Part shown: positions 50,544 to 59,701 of the stretch, piece by piece | Numbering within the stretch: the first letter of the stretch is position 1 | Layout: every line of letters begins with the position of its first letter | Position numbers and translations under genes: made by a program | Notes under the pieces: generated by a model | Database searches by the model: none | What the model was told of the DNA's origin: nothing | The model's input: only the letters and a program-made list of their open reading frames with translations | From: Streptomyces sp. NBC_01445 | GTDB lineage: Bacteria; Actinomycetota; Actinomycetes; Streptomycetales; Streptomycetaceae | Direction of reading: 5' to 3' | Assembly (NCBI RefSeq): GCF_035918235.1 | Contig: NZ_CP109485.1 | Span: 6,797,001 to 6,861,000, forward strand | DNA: 64,000 bases

Positions 50544-51575
50544 ATGTCTGTCGACACCCCTCAGATCCCCGCCACGAGCCGCGAGTGGCAGCTGACCAGC
50601 CGCCCGGTCGGCTGGCCCAAGCCCGAGGACTTCCAGCTCAGCGAGGTGGAGATCGCCCAGCCCGGCCCCGGCCAGGTGCTCGTCAAGAACCTGTACCTGT
50701 CCGTGGACCCGTACATGCGCGGCAGGATGTCAGCGGCCAAGTCGTACGCCGCCCCCTACGAACTGGGCAAGACAATGCAGGGCGGCGCGGTCGGTGTGGT
50801 CGTCGCCTCGAACGACGAGGGTGTGGCCGTCGGTGACCACGTGCTGCACTTCAACGGCTGGCGCGAGTACGCCACCTTCGACGCCAAGCAGGCCGTGAAG
50901 GTCGACCCGGAGGCCGCGCCCCTGTCGACGTACCTCGGTGTCCTCGGCATGACGGGCCTGACGGCGTACGCGGGTCTCCTGCGCACCCTGTCCTTCAAGG
51001 AGGGCGACACGGTTTTCGTCTCCGGCGCGGCCGGTGCCGTCGGCAGCCAGGTGGGCCAGATCGCCAAGCTCAAGGGTGCCTCTCGGGTCATCGGTTCGGC
51101 CGGTTCCGACGAGAAGGTCAAGCTCCTCGTCGAGGAGTACGGATTCGACGCGGCCTTCAACTACAAGAACGGCTCCGTCTCCGAGCAGCTCAAGCAGGCG
51201 GCCCCCGACGGGATCGACGTCTACTTCGACAACGTCGGCGGTGACCACCTGGAGGCGGCCATCGGTCAGCTCAACCAGGGCGGACGAATTGCGATCTGCG
51301 GTGCGATCTCGGTCTACAACAACACCGAGGCCGCCCCTGGTCCGCGCAACCTGGCACGCCTGATCCAGACCCGTGGCCGCATCGAGGGCTTCCTCGTCGG
51401 CGACCACTACGACCTTCAGCCGCAGTTCGTCCGGGAGGTCGGCCCCTGGGTCGCCTCGGGTGAGCTGAAGTACCGGGAGACCGTTGTCGAGGGGATCGAG
51501 AACAACCTGGAGGCGTTCCTCGGGGTTCTGCGCGGCGACAACATCGGAAAGATGATCGTCAAGCTGGGGGAGTGA
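50544..51575 (+). CDS. NADP-dependent oxidoreductase (leukotriene B4 dehydrogenase / CurA type)
   Basis: The 343-residue MDR protein lacks zinc ligands and has DPYMRGRM near the start and the Rossmann turn GAAGAVGSQVGQIAK, as in prostaglandin reductase-like enzymes that reduce alpha,beta-unsaturated carbonyls with NADPH. Start ATG 50544 has AGGAGG. Divergent from the MarR gene, it is the likely MarR target and would detoxify reactive electrophiles. Confidence 0.9.
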   Translation: MSVDTPQIPATSREWQLTSRPVGWPKPEDFQLSEVEIAQPGPGQVLVKNLYLSVDPYMRGRMSAAKSYAAPYELGKTMQGGAVGVVVASNDEGVAVGDHVLHFNGWREYATFDAKQAVKVDPEAAPLSTYLGVLGMTGLTAYAGLLRTLSFKEGDTVFVSGAAGAVGSQVGQIAKLKGASRVIGSAGSDEKVKLLVEEYGFDAAFNYKNGSVSEQLKQAAPDGIDVYFDNVGGDHLEAAIGQLNQGGRIAICGAISVYNNTEAAPGPRNLARLIQTRGRIEGFLVGDHYDLQPQFVREVGPWVASGELKYRETVVEGIENNLEAFLGVLRGDNIGKMIVKLGE

Positions 51576-51648
51576 CCCCGGTCACGCTCGTTCCTTCCGG
51601 GATTCGGTAATCTCTTTCCGCCTACCGGATCGAATGAGGGAGTACGGG

Positions 51649-52071
51649 ATGCCCATCCAGCAGTCGGACGTCGTCTACACCGCCGTGGCCACCGCGGAGA
51701 ACGGCCGTGACGGCCGCGTCTCCACGGACGACGGCAAGCTCGACGTCGTCGTGAACCCGCCCAAGGAGCAGGGCGGCAGCGGCGCCGGCACCAACCCGGA
51801 GCAGCTGTTCGCCGCCGGCTACAGCGCCTGCTTCCAGGGCGCGCTCGCCGTGGTCGCCCGCCAGGAGAACGCCGACATCTCCGGCTCGACCGTCACCGCG
51901 CACGTGGGCATCGGCAAGAACGACGAGGGCTTCGGCCTCATCGTCGAGATCGCCGCCAAGATCCCGAACGTGGACGAGGCCACCGCCAAGTCCCTGGTCG
52001 AGAAGGCCCACCAGGTGTGCCCGTACTCCAAGGCCACCCGCGGCAACATCACGGTCACGCTCTCCGTCTGA
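51649..52071 (+). CDS. ohr: Organic hydroperoxide resistance protein (OsmC/Ohr)
   Basis: The 140-residue protein has both Ohr redox Cys: SACFQGAL and VCPYSKA. It reduces organic peroxides using lipoyl-dependent thiols. ATG 51649 is 7 bases after GAGGGAG; an ATG at 51634 overlaps that site and is less likely. The neighbouring MarR gene is a possible regulator, although no clear shared operator was seen. Confidence 0.93.
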   Translation: MPIQQSDVVYTAVATAENGRDGRVSTDDGKLDVVVNPPKEQGGSGAGTNPEQLFAAGYSACFQGALAVVARQENADISGSTVTAHVGIGKNDEGFGLIVEIAAKIPNVDEATAKSLVEKAHQVCPYSKATRGNITVTLSV

Positions 52072-52139
52072 GCGGCGCGACCCGGCCCCGGCCCGTACCC
52101 CGCGCAAGGGGTGCGGGCCGGTCCCATAGGGTGGTGCCC

Positions 52140-52937
52140 ATGCGCGATCTCGGGGCGGGCTTCGGCTACTTGATGAAGGGCCAGCGCTGGGTCTCCCAGC
52201 ATGGCAAGCAGTTCGGCATGGGGCTCCTGCCCGGCCTGATCACCCTGGTCCTGTACGCGGCCGCGCTGGTCTGCCTGGCCCTGTGGGGCGACGACTTCGT
52301 CACCTGGGCGACCCCCTTCGCCGACGACTGGACGTCCCCGTGGGCCGGCCTGTTCCGCGGCTTCCTGACGGCCGTGCTCTTCGCCCTCGTCCTGCTGCTC
52401 GCCGTCCTTGCCTTCACCGCGGTCACCCTCCTGATCGGCCAGCCCTTCTACGAGTCCCTGTCGGAGAAGGTCGACCTCGCCGAGGGTGGCCACGCCCCCG
52501 AGTCGGGCCTCCCGCTCTGGCGCGAACTGTGGATCTCCGCTCGCGACAGCCTGCGGGTCCTGGTGCGCGCCGCGCTCTGGGGCGTCCTGCTCTTCGCCCT
52601 CGGGTTCGTCCCGTTCGTCGGCCAGACCGTCGTCCCGGTGATCGGCTTCTTCGTCACCGGCTTCTTCCTCACGGAGGAGCTCGCCGCGGTCGCGCTCCAG
52701 CGCCGCAGCGTCGAACTGCGCGAACGCCTCGCCCTGTTGCGCTCCCGCAAGGGCCTCGCCTGGGGCTTCGGCACCCCGCTCGCGGTCGCGTTCCTGGTGC
52801 CGTTGGTGGCGGTGTTCCTGATGCCGGGAGCGGTGGCCGGCGCGACCCTGATGGCCCGGGACCTGCTCGGCGAGACGACCCCGGAACCGGCGCCCGAGCC
52901 CGCCCCGCACCCCACCGGCGACCCGGCCACGCACTGA
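52140..52937 (+). CDS. EI24/CysZ-type integral membrane protein
   Basis: The 265-residue protein has about five to six membrane helices and the EI24 domain pattern, with GQPFYESLSEKVDLAE between helices. CysZ-type relatives import sulfate; actinobacterial EI24 proteins are otherwise uncharacterised. The C-terminus is Pro/Glu-rich. It is 68 bp after ohr and may be in a separate unit. Confidence 0.82.
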   Translation: MRDLGAGFGYLMKGQRWVSQHGKQFGMGLLPGLITLVLYAAALVCLALWGDDFVTWATPFADDWTSPWAGLFRGFLTAVLFALVLLLAVLAFTAVTLLIGQPFYESLSEKVDLAEGGHAPESGLPLWRELWISARDSLRVLVRAALWGVLLFALGFVPFVGQTVVPVIGFFVTGFFLTEELAAVALQRRSVELRERLALLRSRKGLAWGFGTPLAVAFLVPLVAVFLMPGAVAGATLMARDLLGETTPEPAPEPAPHPTGDPATH

Positions 52938-52984
52938 CCCCAAGAGCCCGGTCCGATCCGGGCGGGACGCGCTAGCGTCAGGAC

Positions 52985-53794
52985 ATGGAAAAGATCGCCT
53001 TCCTCGGCCTCGGTCACATGGGCGCGCCCATGGCCCGCCATCTCCTCGACGCCGGACACCCGCTGACCGTCTGGAACCGCACCCCGGCGAAAGCCGCCCC
53101 GCTCGTCGAACGGGGCGCCGTCCTCGCCGGCACCCCCGCCGACGCCGTGCGCGACGCCGACGTGGTCATCACGATGCTCGCCACCCCGGACGCCGTGTCC
53201 GAGGTCGCCGACGCCATCGTGCCCGAACTGCGGCCCGGCACGTACTGGGCGGAGATGTCGACCATCGGCCCCGACGCCGTACGGCAGCTGGCGGCGCGAC
53301 TCGGTGACGGGGTGACCCTCGTCGACGCACCGGTCATGGGCAGCACCGACAAGGCCGAGGCGGGCGAGCTCGGCATCCTCGCGGGCGGCGACGCGGACCG
53401 GATCGAAGGCGTGCTCGCCCACCTCGGCACGGTCACCCGCACCGGCGCGCCCGGCTCCGGCGCCGCTCTCAAACTCGTTGTCAACACCGCGGTCATCGGG
53501 GGCGTCGGCCTGGTCGCCGAGGCCATGGCGCTCGCGGACGCGCTCGGCCTGCCCGAGGACGTCGCGAAGGGCGCCCTCGCCGAGGGCCCCCTCGGCGGAG
53601 CCGTCGCCCGCGCCTTCGCGCAGGGCGTGCACTTCGGCTCGGACCTCGCAGTCAAGGACATCGCCCTGGCCACCGAGACCACCGAACTCCCGGCCATGGA
53701 AGCCGTGTTGGGCCACTTCAAGCAGGCCGCGGCGGACCCGTCCCTCGTCCACGAGGACATCGCGCGGGCCGTGACCCGTATCCGCGAGCGGTAG
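52985..53794 (+). CDS. NAD(P)-dependent beta-hydroxyacid dehydrogenase (3-hydroxyisobutyrate type)
   Basis: The 269-residue protein has the Rossmann motif GLGHMGAPM, the substrate motif DAPVMGS and the catalytic Lys in GAALKLVVN. It oxidises 3-hydroxy acids such as 3-hydroxyisobutyrate or tartronate semialdehyde type substrates. It follows EI24 by 47 bp and precedes a DUF2568 gene by 19 bp. Confidence 0.92.
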   Translation: MEKIAFLGLGHMGAPMARHLLDAGHPLTVWNRTPAKAAPLVERGAVLAGTPADAVRDADVVITMLATPDAVSEVADAIVPELRPGTYWAEMSTIGPDAVRQLAARLGDGVTLVDAPVMGSTDKAEAGELGILAGGDADRIEGVLAHLGTVTRTGAPGSGAALKLVVNTAVIGGVGLVAEAMALADALGLPEDVAKGALAEGPLGGAVARAFAQGVHFGSDLAVKDIALATETTELPAMEAVLGHFKQAAADPSLVHEDIARAVTRIRER

Positions 53795-53813
53795 GCCGGG
53801 CCATACTGCGCCC

Positions 53814-54143
53814 ATGAAGACGGCGAACCTGGGTGTGCTCTTCCTGATAGAACTGGCCGCCCTCGGGGCCGTCGGGCGCTGGGGGTTCACCCGCGACGTC
53901 CCGGCCCCGCTCGCCTGGCTGCTCGGCCTCGGGGTCATCGCCGCGATGATCACTTTGTGGGCGCTGTTCGGATCCCAGAAGGCGTCGTACAAAACGCGGG
54001 GCGCGGGCCGGGTCGTCTTCGAGCTGGCGTGGTTCGGGGCGGGCGCGGCCGCGCTCCTGCTGGCCGGGGCCGTCGGCTGGGCCGTCGCCTACGTCCTGGT
54101 GTGCGGGGTGAGCAAGACGCTCGCGGTCGTCTGGCGCCAGTAG
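53814..54143 (+). CDS. DUF2568 (YrdB-type) membrane protein
   Basis: The 109-residue protein has four hydrophobic helices with WGFTRDVPAPLAW after the first, typical of DUF2568. Function unknown. It is likely cotranscribed with the dehydrogenase. Confidence 0.82.
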   Translation: MKTANLGVLFLIELAALGAVGRWGFTRDVPAPLAWLLGLGVIAAMITLWALFGSQKASYKTRGAGRVVFELAWFGAGAAALLLAGAVGWAVAYVLVCGVSKTLAVVWRQ

Positions 54144-54162
54144 CCGCCGCGCACACGGGAGT

Positions 54163-54771
54163 TCACCCGGGGCCCGCGTCCCCCGCGTCGCCTTCGCCGC
54201 CCTCGATGAGCGCCAGGAAGTCGCGGAACGCGCCCGGCATGTCCACCGAATCGGGGTCCAGCAGCCACTGGTACTGCAGCCCGTCCATCACCGCCACGAG
54301 CAGCGGCGCCGCCCGCTCGGGCGTGAGGCCGCCGGGCAGCCGCTCCCCGTATTCGGCGCGCAGCACCGCGGCCATGCTCTCCCGCACGCTCCCGTACCGC
54401 TCGGTGAAGTAGGGCCGCGCCGGGTGGTCCTCCGTGACGCTCTCGCCGAGCAGCGCGGAGAACGTCTGCACGATGCCGGGCCGCATCGCGTTGTACTCGA
54501 CCAGCGAGGCCAGCAGGTCGAGCCGCCACCGGCCGTCCGGCACCGCGTCCCACTGGTCGCGCTCCTCCAGGACCGCGACGAGCAGGGCCTCCTTGGTGCG
54601 GAAGTAGTGCAGCAGCCCCTGCTGCGTCAGCCCGACACGCTCGGCCACCGCCCCAAGCGTGGCGCCGCGGTATCCGCGCTCGGCGATCACCTCCAGGGCG
54701 GCACGGAGGATCTCCGCGCGCCGTTCCTCGCTCCTGGCGGTTCTCGTACCCATGCCGTCACCGTACGACAT
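54163..54771 (-). CDS. TetR-family transcriptional regulator
   Basis: The 202-residue (or 196 from ATG 54753) protein has the TetR HTH with VAERVGLTQQGLLHYFRTKEAL and a variable ligand domain. It is divergent from the GH3 gene with a dyad-rich gap, so it probably represses that gene. The start is uncertain: neither ATG has a strong ribosome site and the longer one abuts the dyad. Confidence 0.9.
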   Translation of the reverse strand: MSYGDGMGTRTARSEERRAEILRAALEVIAERGYRGATLGAVAERVGLTQQGLLHYFRTKEALLVAVLEERDQWDAVPDGRWRLDLLASLVEYNAMRPGIVQTFSALLGESVTEDHPARPYFTERYGSVRESMAAVLRAEYGERLPGGLTPERAAPLLVAVMDGLQYQWLLDPDSVDMPGAFRDFLALIEGGEGDAGDAGPG

Positions 54772-54772
54772 C

Positions 54773-54815
54773 GTTTATAACGGCGACATAACGAAACCTA
54801 CCGATCTACAGGTAG
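54773..54815. promoter_or_regulatory. Operator dyads between the TetR and GH3 genes
   Basis: GTTTATAACGGCGACATAACGAAAC (54773-54797) is an imperfect dyad with outer GTTT/AAAC. It is followed by CTACC-N8-GGTAG (54798-54815). The region is AT-richer than its surroundings and lies next to the TetR start, so repressor binding here is likely. Confidence 0.55.
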
Positions 54816-54865
54816 CGGGTGCAGGATGGCGGCCAAGGGCCGGACTTCAACGAGGAGGCGCCGTC

Positions 54866-57304
54866 GTGGCGGAGACCCAGCAGGACCAGGCACGCGAGGC
54901 TGTCATCGAGGCAGCGCTCGGCAAGCTCGACCTCGACACCAAGGCGAATCTCCTCGCCGGGCAGGACATGTGGTCCCTGCCCGCCGTCCCGGACATCGGC
55001 CTCGGTTCGCTGGTGATGTCGGACGGCCCGATCGGTGTCCGCGGCATCCGCTGGACCGCCGACGACCCCTCGATCGCCCTTCCGTCACCGACGGCGCTCG
55101 CCGCCACCTGGGACCCCGAACTCGCCTGCAAGGCAGGTCAGTTGCTCGCCCAGGAGGCCCGCCGCAAGGGCGTCCACGTGCTGCTTGCCCCGACCGTCAA
55201 CCTGCACCGCTCGCCGCTGGGCGGCCGGCACTTCGAGGCGTACAGCGAGGACCCGTACCTGACCGGCGCGATCGGCACCGGGTACGTGCGCGGTGTGCAG
55301 TCCGGCGGCGTCGGCACCACCGTCAAGCACTTCGTCGGCAACGACGCCGAGACCGACCGCTTCACCGTCGACAACACCGTCTCCGCCCGCGCCCTGCGTG
55401 AGCTCTACCTCGCCCCCTTCGAGGCCATCGTCGAGAACGCCCACCCCTGGGGCATCATGACCGCCTACAACAGGGTCAACGGCACGACGATGACCGAACA
55501 CCGCTACCTCGTGAACGAGGTGCTGCGCGGCGAGTGGGGCTTCGACGGCTTCAACGTCTCCGACTGGATGGCCGCCCGCTCCACCACCGGCGACATCGAG
55601 GGCGGCCTCGACGTCGCGATGCCCGGCCCGCGCACGGTCTACGGCCCTGCGCTCGCCGCCGCAGTCCGCGCCGGTGAGGTCGAGGAGTCCACCGTCGACG
55701 AGGCCGTGCGCAACGTGCTGCGCCTCGCCGCCCGCGTCGGCATCCTCGAAGGCGCCGAGCCTGTGGTCGCCGAGGCCCCGGAAGAGATCGACGGCGAGGC
55801 ACTCGCCCGCGAGATCGCCCGCCGCGCCTTCGTCCTCGTACGCAACTCCGGTGCGCTTCCCCTTCGTCCAGGCGGCAGTGTCGCCCTCATCGGCGCCGCC
55901 GCTCGCGACGCCCGGGTCCTCGGCGGAGGCTCCGCCACTGTCTTCCCCGCCCATGTCGTCTCCCCACTCGACGGGCTGACCGCCGCGCTCCCCGAGGGAA
56001 CGCTCACGTACGCCGTCGGCGCCGACCCGAACGAGGAACTCGCCGCCGCGGGCGCCGGGTTCGAGCTGCGCGCCGGCTGCCTGGACGCCGCCGGCGACGT
56101 CATCGGCACCGCGTCCGTGCCCGGCGGCCGTATTCAGTGGATCGGCGCCGACCTGCCCGACGGCGTCACCCACGACACCCTGCACACCGTCGAGATCACC
56201 GGCACCTTCACCCCGCGCGCCTCCGGGCCGCACACCTTCGGCACCCAGGGCATCGGCGGCTTCACCCTCACCGTCGCCGGACAGACCGTCTTCGACGGGG
56301 AGCAGCCGCTCGCCTCGGCCGCCGACCCGTTCGCGGCGTTCTTCGGCAGCCCCGTCGGCCGCGGAGACGTCGACCTCGTCGCCGGCGAGCCCGTCGACGT
56401 ATCCCTGCGCTACGTCGTCTTCAAGCCCGAGGGCGCCCCGCTCCAGGCCATCGCGTTCTCGCTGGTGCACCGCGAGCCGCAGCGCGACCCCGACGAGCTG
56501 ATCGCCGAGGCCGTCGAGGCCGCGCGCGCCGCCGACACCGCGGTCGTCGTGGTGGCCACCACCGAGCGCGTCGAGTCCGAGGGCTTCGACCGCAAGGACC
56601 TGCGCCTGCCGGGCCGTCAGGACGACCTCGTCCGCGCCGTTGCCGCCGCCAACCCGAACACCGTCGTGGTCGTGAACTCCGGCTCCCCGGTGGAACTCCC
56701 GTGGCGCGAGGACGTCGCGGCCGTGCTCCTGAGCTGGTTCCCCGGCCAGGAGGGCGGCGACGCCCTCGCCGACGTCCTCACCGGAGCCGAGGAGCCCGGC
56801 GGCCGGCTGCCCACCACCTGGGGCGCGTTCGAGGACGCACCCGTCACCGAGGTCACCCCCACCGACGGCCGGCTGGCCTACACCGAGGGTGTGTTCATCG
56901 GCTACCGCGCCTGGGAGAGGTCGGGCGCCACCCCGTCGTACGCCTTCGGCCACGGCCTCGGATACACCGACTGGACGTACGAGTCGATCGAGGTGCGGGA
57001 CGCGGGCGCGACGGCCGTGGTCCGGGTGCGCAACTCCGGTGAGCGGTCCGGTCGCGAGGTGGTCCAGGTCTATCTGGCGCCCGAACCGGCCGACCCCGCC
57101 CGCCCGGCCCGCTGGCTGGCCGGCTTCGCGGGAGCCGAGGCGGCACCCGGCGAGAGCGTCGAGGTCACCGTCCCGCTGCCGCGCCGCGCCTACGAGATCT
57201 GGGACGAGAACGCCAACGCGTGGGCGCACCAGGCGGGCGCGTACGAGGTGGAAGCGGGCCGCTCGGTCCTGGACCGGCGCGTGAGCACACGGATCGAGGT
57301 CTGA
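54866..57304 (+). CDS. GH3 beta-glucosidase with PA14 insert
   Basis: The 812-residue enzyme has the GH3 barrel with the nucleophile Asp in FNVSDWMA, and a PA14 sugar-binding insert (about 395-540) within the second domain (RNSGALPL, then GSPVELPW), ending in a fibronectin-III-like domain. No signal peptide is seen, so the enzyme is probably intracellular. GTG 54866 follows GAGGAGG at 7 bases. Aryl- or cello-oligoglucoside substrates are likely; exact specificity unknown. Confidence 0.92.
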   Translation: MAETQQDQAREAVIEAALGKLDLDTKANLLAGQDMWSLPAVPDIGLGSLVMSDGPIGVRGIRWTADDPSIALPSPTALAATWDPELACKAGQLLAQEARRKGVHVLLAPTVNLHRSPLGGRHFEAYSEDPYLTGAIGTGYVRGVQSGGVGTTVKHFVGNDAETDRFTVDNTVSARALRELYLAPFEAIVENAHPWGIMTAYNRVNGTTMTEHRYLVNEVLRGEWGFDGFNVSDWMAARSTTGDIEGGLDVAMPGPRTVYGPALAAAVRAGEVEESTVDEAVRNVLRLAARVGILEGAEPVVAEAPEEIDGEALAREIARRAFVLVRNSGALPLRPGGSVALIGAAARDARVLGGGSATVFPAHVVSPLDGLTAALPEGTLTYAVGADPNEELAAAGAGFELRAGCLDAAGDVIGTASVPGGRIQWIGADLPDGVTHDTLHTVEITGTFTPRASGPHTFGTQGIGGFTLTVAGQTVFDGEQPLASAADPFAAFFGSPVGRGDVDLVAGEPVDVSLRYVVFKPEGAPLQAIAFSLVHREPQRDPDELIAEAVEAARAADTAVVVVATTERVESEGFDRKDLRLPGRQDDLVRAVAAANPNTVVVVNSGSPVELPWREDVAAVLLSWFPGQEGGDALADVLTGAEEPGGRLPTTWGAFEDAPVTEVTPTDGRLAYTEGVFIGYRAWERSGATPSYAFGHGLGYTDWTYESIEVRDAGATAVVRVRNSGERSGREVVQVYLAPEPADPARPARWLAGFAGAEAAPGESVEVTVPLPRRAYEIWDENANAWAHQAGAYEVEAGRSVLDRRVSTRIEV

Positions 57305-57376
57305 GCGGATTCGCAGGGTGCGGGTCCGGCTCCGGGTCTGGGGGGTGGTACGGGTTCCGGTTCCAGTTCCGGGGGC

Positions 57377-58369
57377 TCAGGCGCGGGTGCCGAACCCGTA
57401 CACCGTCTCCGAACGGAACACCTGACCCGGCCTCAGTTGCGTCGACGGGAACTGGGGCCGGTTGGGGGAGTCCGGGAAGTGCTGGGTCTCCAGGGCGATC
57501 CCGGCGCCGGGCGCGAACGGCAGCGTCTCGTCGAAGTGGTCGCCCGTGTACAGCTGGAGCCCCGGCTCGGTCGTCGCGACGGTCAGCGTCCGCCCCGACG
57601 CCGGGTCGTGCAGCTCGGCAACCTCCGCCGGCGCCTCGGTGACCCCCTTGTCGAGCACGTAGTTGCGGTCGTGGCCGAGCCCCGGCTTCCGCGGCTCCCG
57701 GAAGTCGAAGGCCGTCCCCGCCACCTCGGTGAACTCACCGGTCGGGATCAGATCCCCGTCCGCCGCGGTGAACCGTGAGGCCGCGATGCGCACCTCGTGC
57801 CCGCCTGCCGCGTCACCGGAGCCCGCGCCGCCCAGATTCCAGTACGAGTGGTTCGTCAGGTTCACGACGGTCGGCGCGTCGGTCACCGCCTCGTACACGA
57901 TCCGCAGCGCCCCGCTCTCGTCGAGCGTGTATGTCGCCGAGACCTCCATGCGCCCCGGGAAGCCCTCCTCGCCGTGCGGGCTCACCCGGTGCAGTCGTAC
58001 ACCGTGCTCCAGCGGGTCCGCGTCCCACACGCGCTTGTCGAAGCCGCGCTCGCCGCCGTGCAGCGCGTTCGTCCCGTTGTTCTGCGCCAGGTGGTAGGTC
58101 CGGCCGTCGAGCGGGAAGCGGCCGCCCGCGATCCGGTTCGCGTACCGGCCGACCAGCGCGCCCAGGAACGGCCCCGGATGGGCGAGATACCCGTCCAGCG
58201 AGGGAAAACCGAGCGCCACGTCCGCCGTGGCACCGCCCCGGTCGGGGACCTCCGCCGACTGCACGATCCCGCCGTACGTCAGGACGCGCACCCGCACCCC
58301 GCCGCGTTCGAGAGTCCAGCGGTGGACGGGCGTGCCGTCGGGGAGCGTGCCGAAGAGTTCGCTGCGCAT
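57377..58369 (-). CDS. galM: Aldose 1-epimerase (cytosolic)
   Basis: The 330-residue GalM has NRIAGGRF, the catalytic His in LTNHSYWNL and the ALETQHFPDSP region with the catalytic Glu. It has no signal peptide, unlike the Tat-exported paralog at 40488-41648. It is convergent with the GH3 gene, and the SGNH gene ends 31 bp downstream. Confidence 0.93.
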   Translation of the reverse strand: MRSELFGTLPDGTPVHRWTLERGGVRVRVLTYGGIVQSAEVPDRGGATADVALGFPSLDGYLAHPGPFLGALVGRYANRIAGGRFPLDGRTYHLAQNNGTNALHGGERGFDKRVWDADPLEHGVRLHRVSPHGEEGFPGRMEVSATYTLDESGALRIVYEAVTDAPTVVNLTNHSYWNLGGAGSGDAAGGHEVRIAASRFTAADGDLIPTGEFTEVAGTAFDFREPRKPGLGHDRNYVLDKGVTEAPAEVAELHDPASGRTLTVATTEPGLQLYTGDHFDETLPFAPGAGIALETQHFPDSPNRPQFPSTQLRPGQVFRSETVYGFGTRA

Positions 58370-58400
58370 GATCGAGACCTTACGCCGGGGAGCCCCCGGC

Positions 58401-59321
58401 TCAGGTGATCGGCTCCTTGGCCGTCACCCGTCGGTACGCCATCGCCGCGAGCCGCGACTGGCCGTCCTTGCTGGGGTGGAACCAGTCCCAGTGACTGAGC
58501 TGCTTCCCGTCGAACCGGTAGGCGAAGACCGCCCCGCCGTCGTACCGGCACCGCCGATCCTTCGCGCACACGTCCGCGAGCACCTCGTTGTACGCCACCA
58601 CCCGGCCCTGCACCGAGGCCCGGCGCTGCGTCGCCGCTGCCGCGAGGTCGTCCGGGTCGGCCAGCATCGACGAGCAGATGCCGAGCTTCCACACCTGCTT
58701 GCCCAGCGGATTCGTCCGGCCCGCCGACCACAGGCGCTTGAGGTCCGGCACGCTCGACACATACACCTGAGCCTTGGGCACCTCGCGCCGCAGCGTGCGC
58801 ATCGCTTCCTCGAAGTCGGCGCGGAACGTGTCGACCGGCGTCATCGTGGCGGGCGTCGGCCGGCAGGCGTCGTTGGCCCCCGCCATCACCGTCACAAGGC
58901 CCGGCGACACCGCGGCCGCCTGCTCCATCTGCGCGGGAAGGTCAGCCATCCGTGCACCGGTGCGCGCGAAATTCCAACTGTGCGTGGCCGCCCGGTCCTT
59001 CCCCAGGAGCCGGACCGCGAGGCTGCGCACCCCGGTGTCGGAACCGGTCGCCCACGACACCTCCGGGCAGTCCGTGAGGACCGAGCAGGCGTCGAAGCCC
59101 CGCGTGATGGAGTCGCCCACGGCGGCAACGGAGCGCGGGCTCGTGTCCCACCTGGGGGTGGGCTTCGGGGACGGCTTCGTACCGGCGGTACTGCCCTCCG
59201 GTCCTGGGGAGTTGTCGCCGATCGCGTCGCATGCGGCGAGGCCCGCGGCACCGAGCAGAACGGCCGTCACACCGGCGACGGCGGCCCGGACGGCAGCTGA
59301 CCGGTGGCTTCGGATCCGCAT
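58401..59321 (-). CDS. Secreted SGNH/GDSL-type hydrolase
   Basis: The 306-residue protein has an N-terminal signal with a lipobox-like LAAC (Cys near residue 31), so it may be a lipoprotein. Catalytic motifs are AVGDSITRGFD (Ser), GAND (block III) and DWFHPS (Asp/His). Esterase or lipase activity on envelope or plant substrates is likely. Start ATG 59321 follows GAGAGG. Confidence 0.88.
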   Translation of the reverse strand: MRIRSHRSAAVRAAVAGVTAVLLGAAGLAACDAIGDNSPGPEGSTAGTKPSPKPTPRWDTSPRSVAAVGDSITRGFDACSVLTDCPEVSWATGSDTGVRSLAVRLLGKDRAATHSWNFARTGARMADLPAQMEQAAAVSPGLVTVMAGANDACRPTPATMTPVDTFRADFEEAMRTLRREVPKAQVYVSSVPDLKRLWSAGRTNPLGKQVWKLGICSSMLADPDDLAAAATQRRASVQGRVVAYNEVLADVCAKDRRCRYDGGAVFAYRFDGKQLSHWDWFHPSKDGQSRLAAMAYRRVTAKEPIT

Positions 59322-59701
59322 CCCGTTGTCCTCTCTCACCGCTTCTGGCCGCCGCCGGCGCCTCTGTTGTCGAACGTGACGCCGCGCACGCCGCCGCGGT
59401 TGAGTCCCCGCGGGTGAAACGTCGGCCCTCCAGGGCGCCGGGACCGACGGTACGTCACACTCCTTGCGCCGCCACACGGTAGCCTCGCCCCGTGGCGGCC
59501 CGGCCACTGCTGTCACGGCAGCGACAGGACGGTCGGCCGACCCGATGAAGCCCCGCAAGACAGCTTCCGCTAAATTACATCACGTCACATCTGTCCCTTT
59601 TTTCCTGGTTCCCCTGGTTCAACTGGTCTTTGGGGAAAACTGCTCGGCACGGGCGCGAGGCCGCCGGGAAAGGCGAACCTCGTCCCACACTGGAGGTCCC
59701 G
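59322..59701. promoter_or_regulatory. Divergent control region of the SGNH and DUF3145 genes
   Basis: About 380 bp without a gene. The part near 59570-59640 is AT-richer (CTAAATTACATCACGTCAC) and includes TTCCCC (59609-59614) and GGGGAA (59632-59637) as a dyad. This is likely the DUF3145 promoter zone; no further gene or repeat was seen. Confidence 0.4.
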
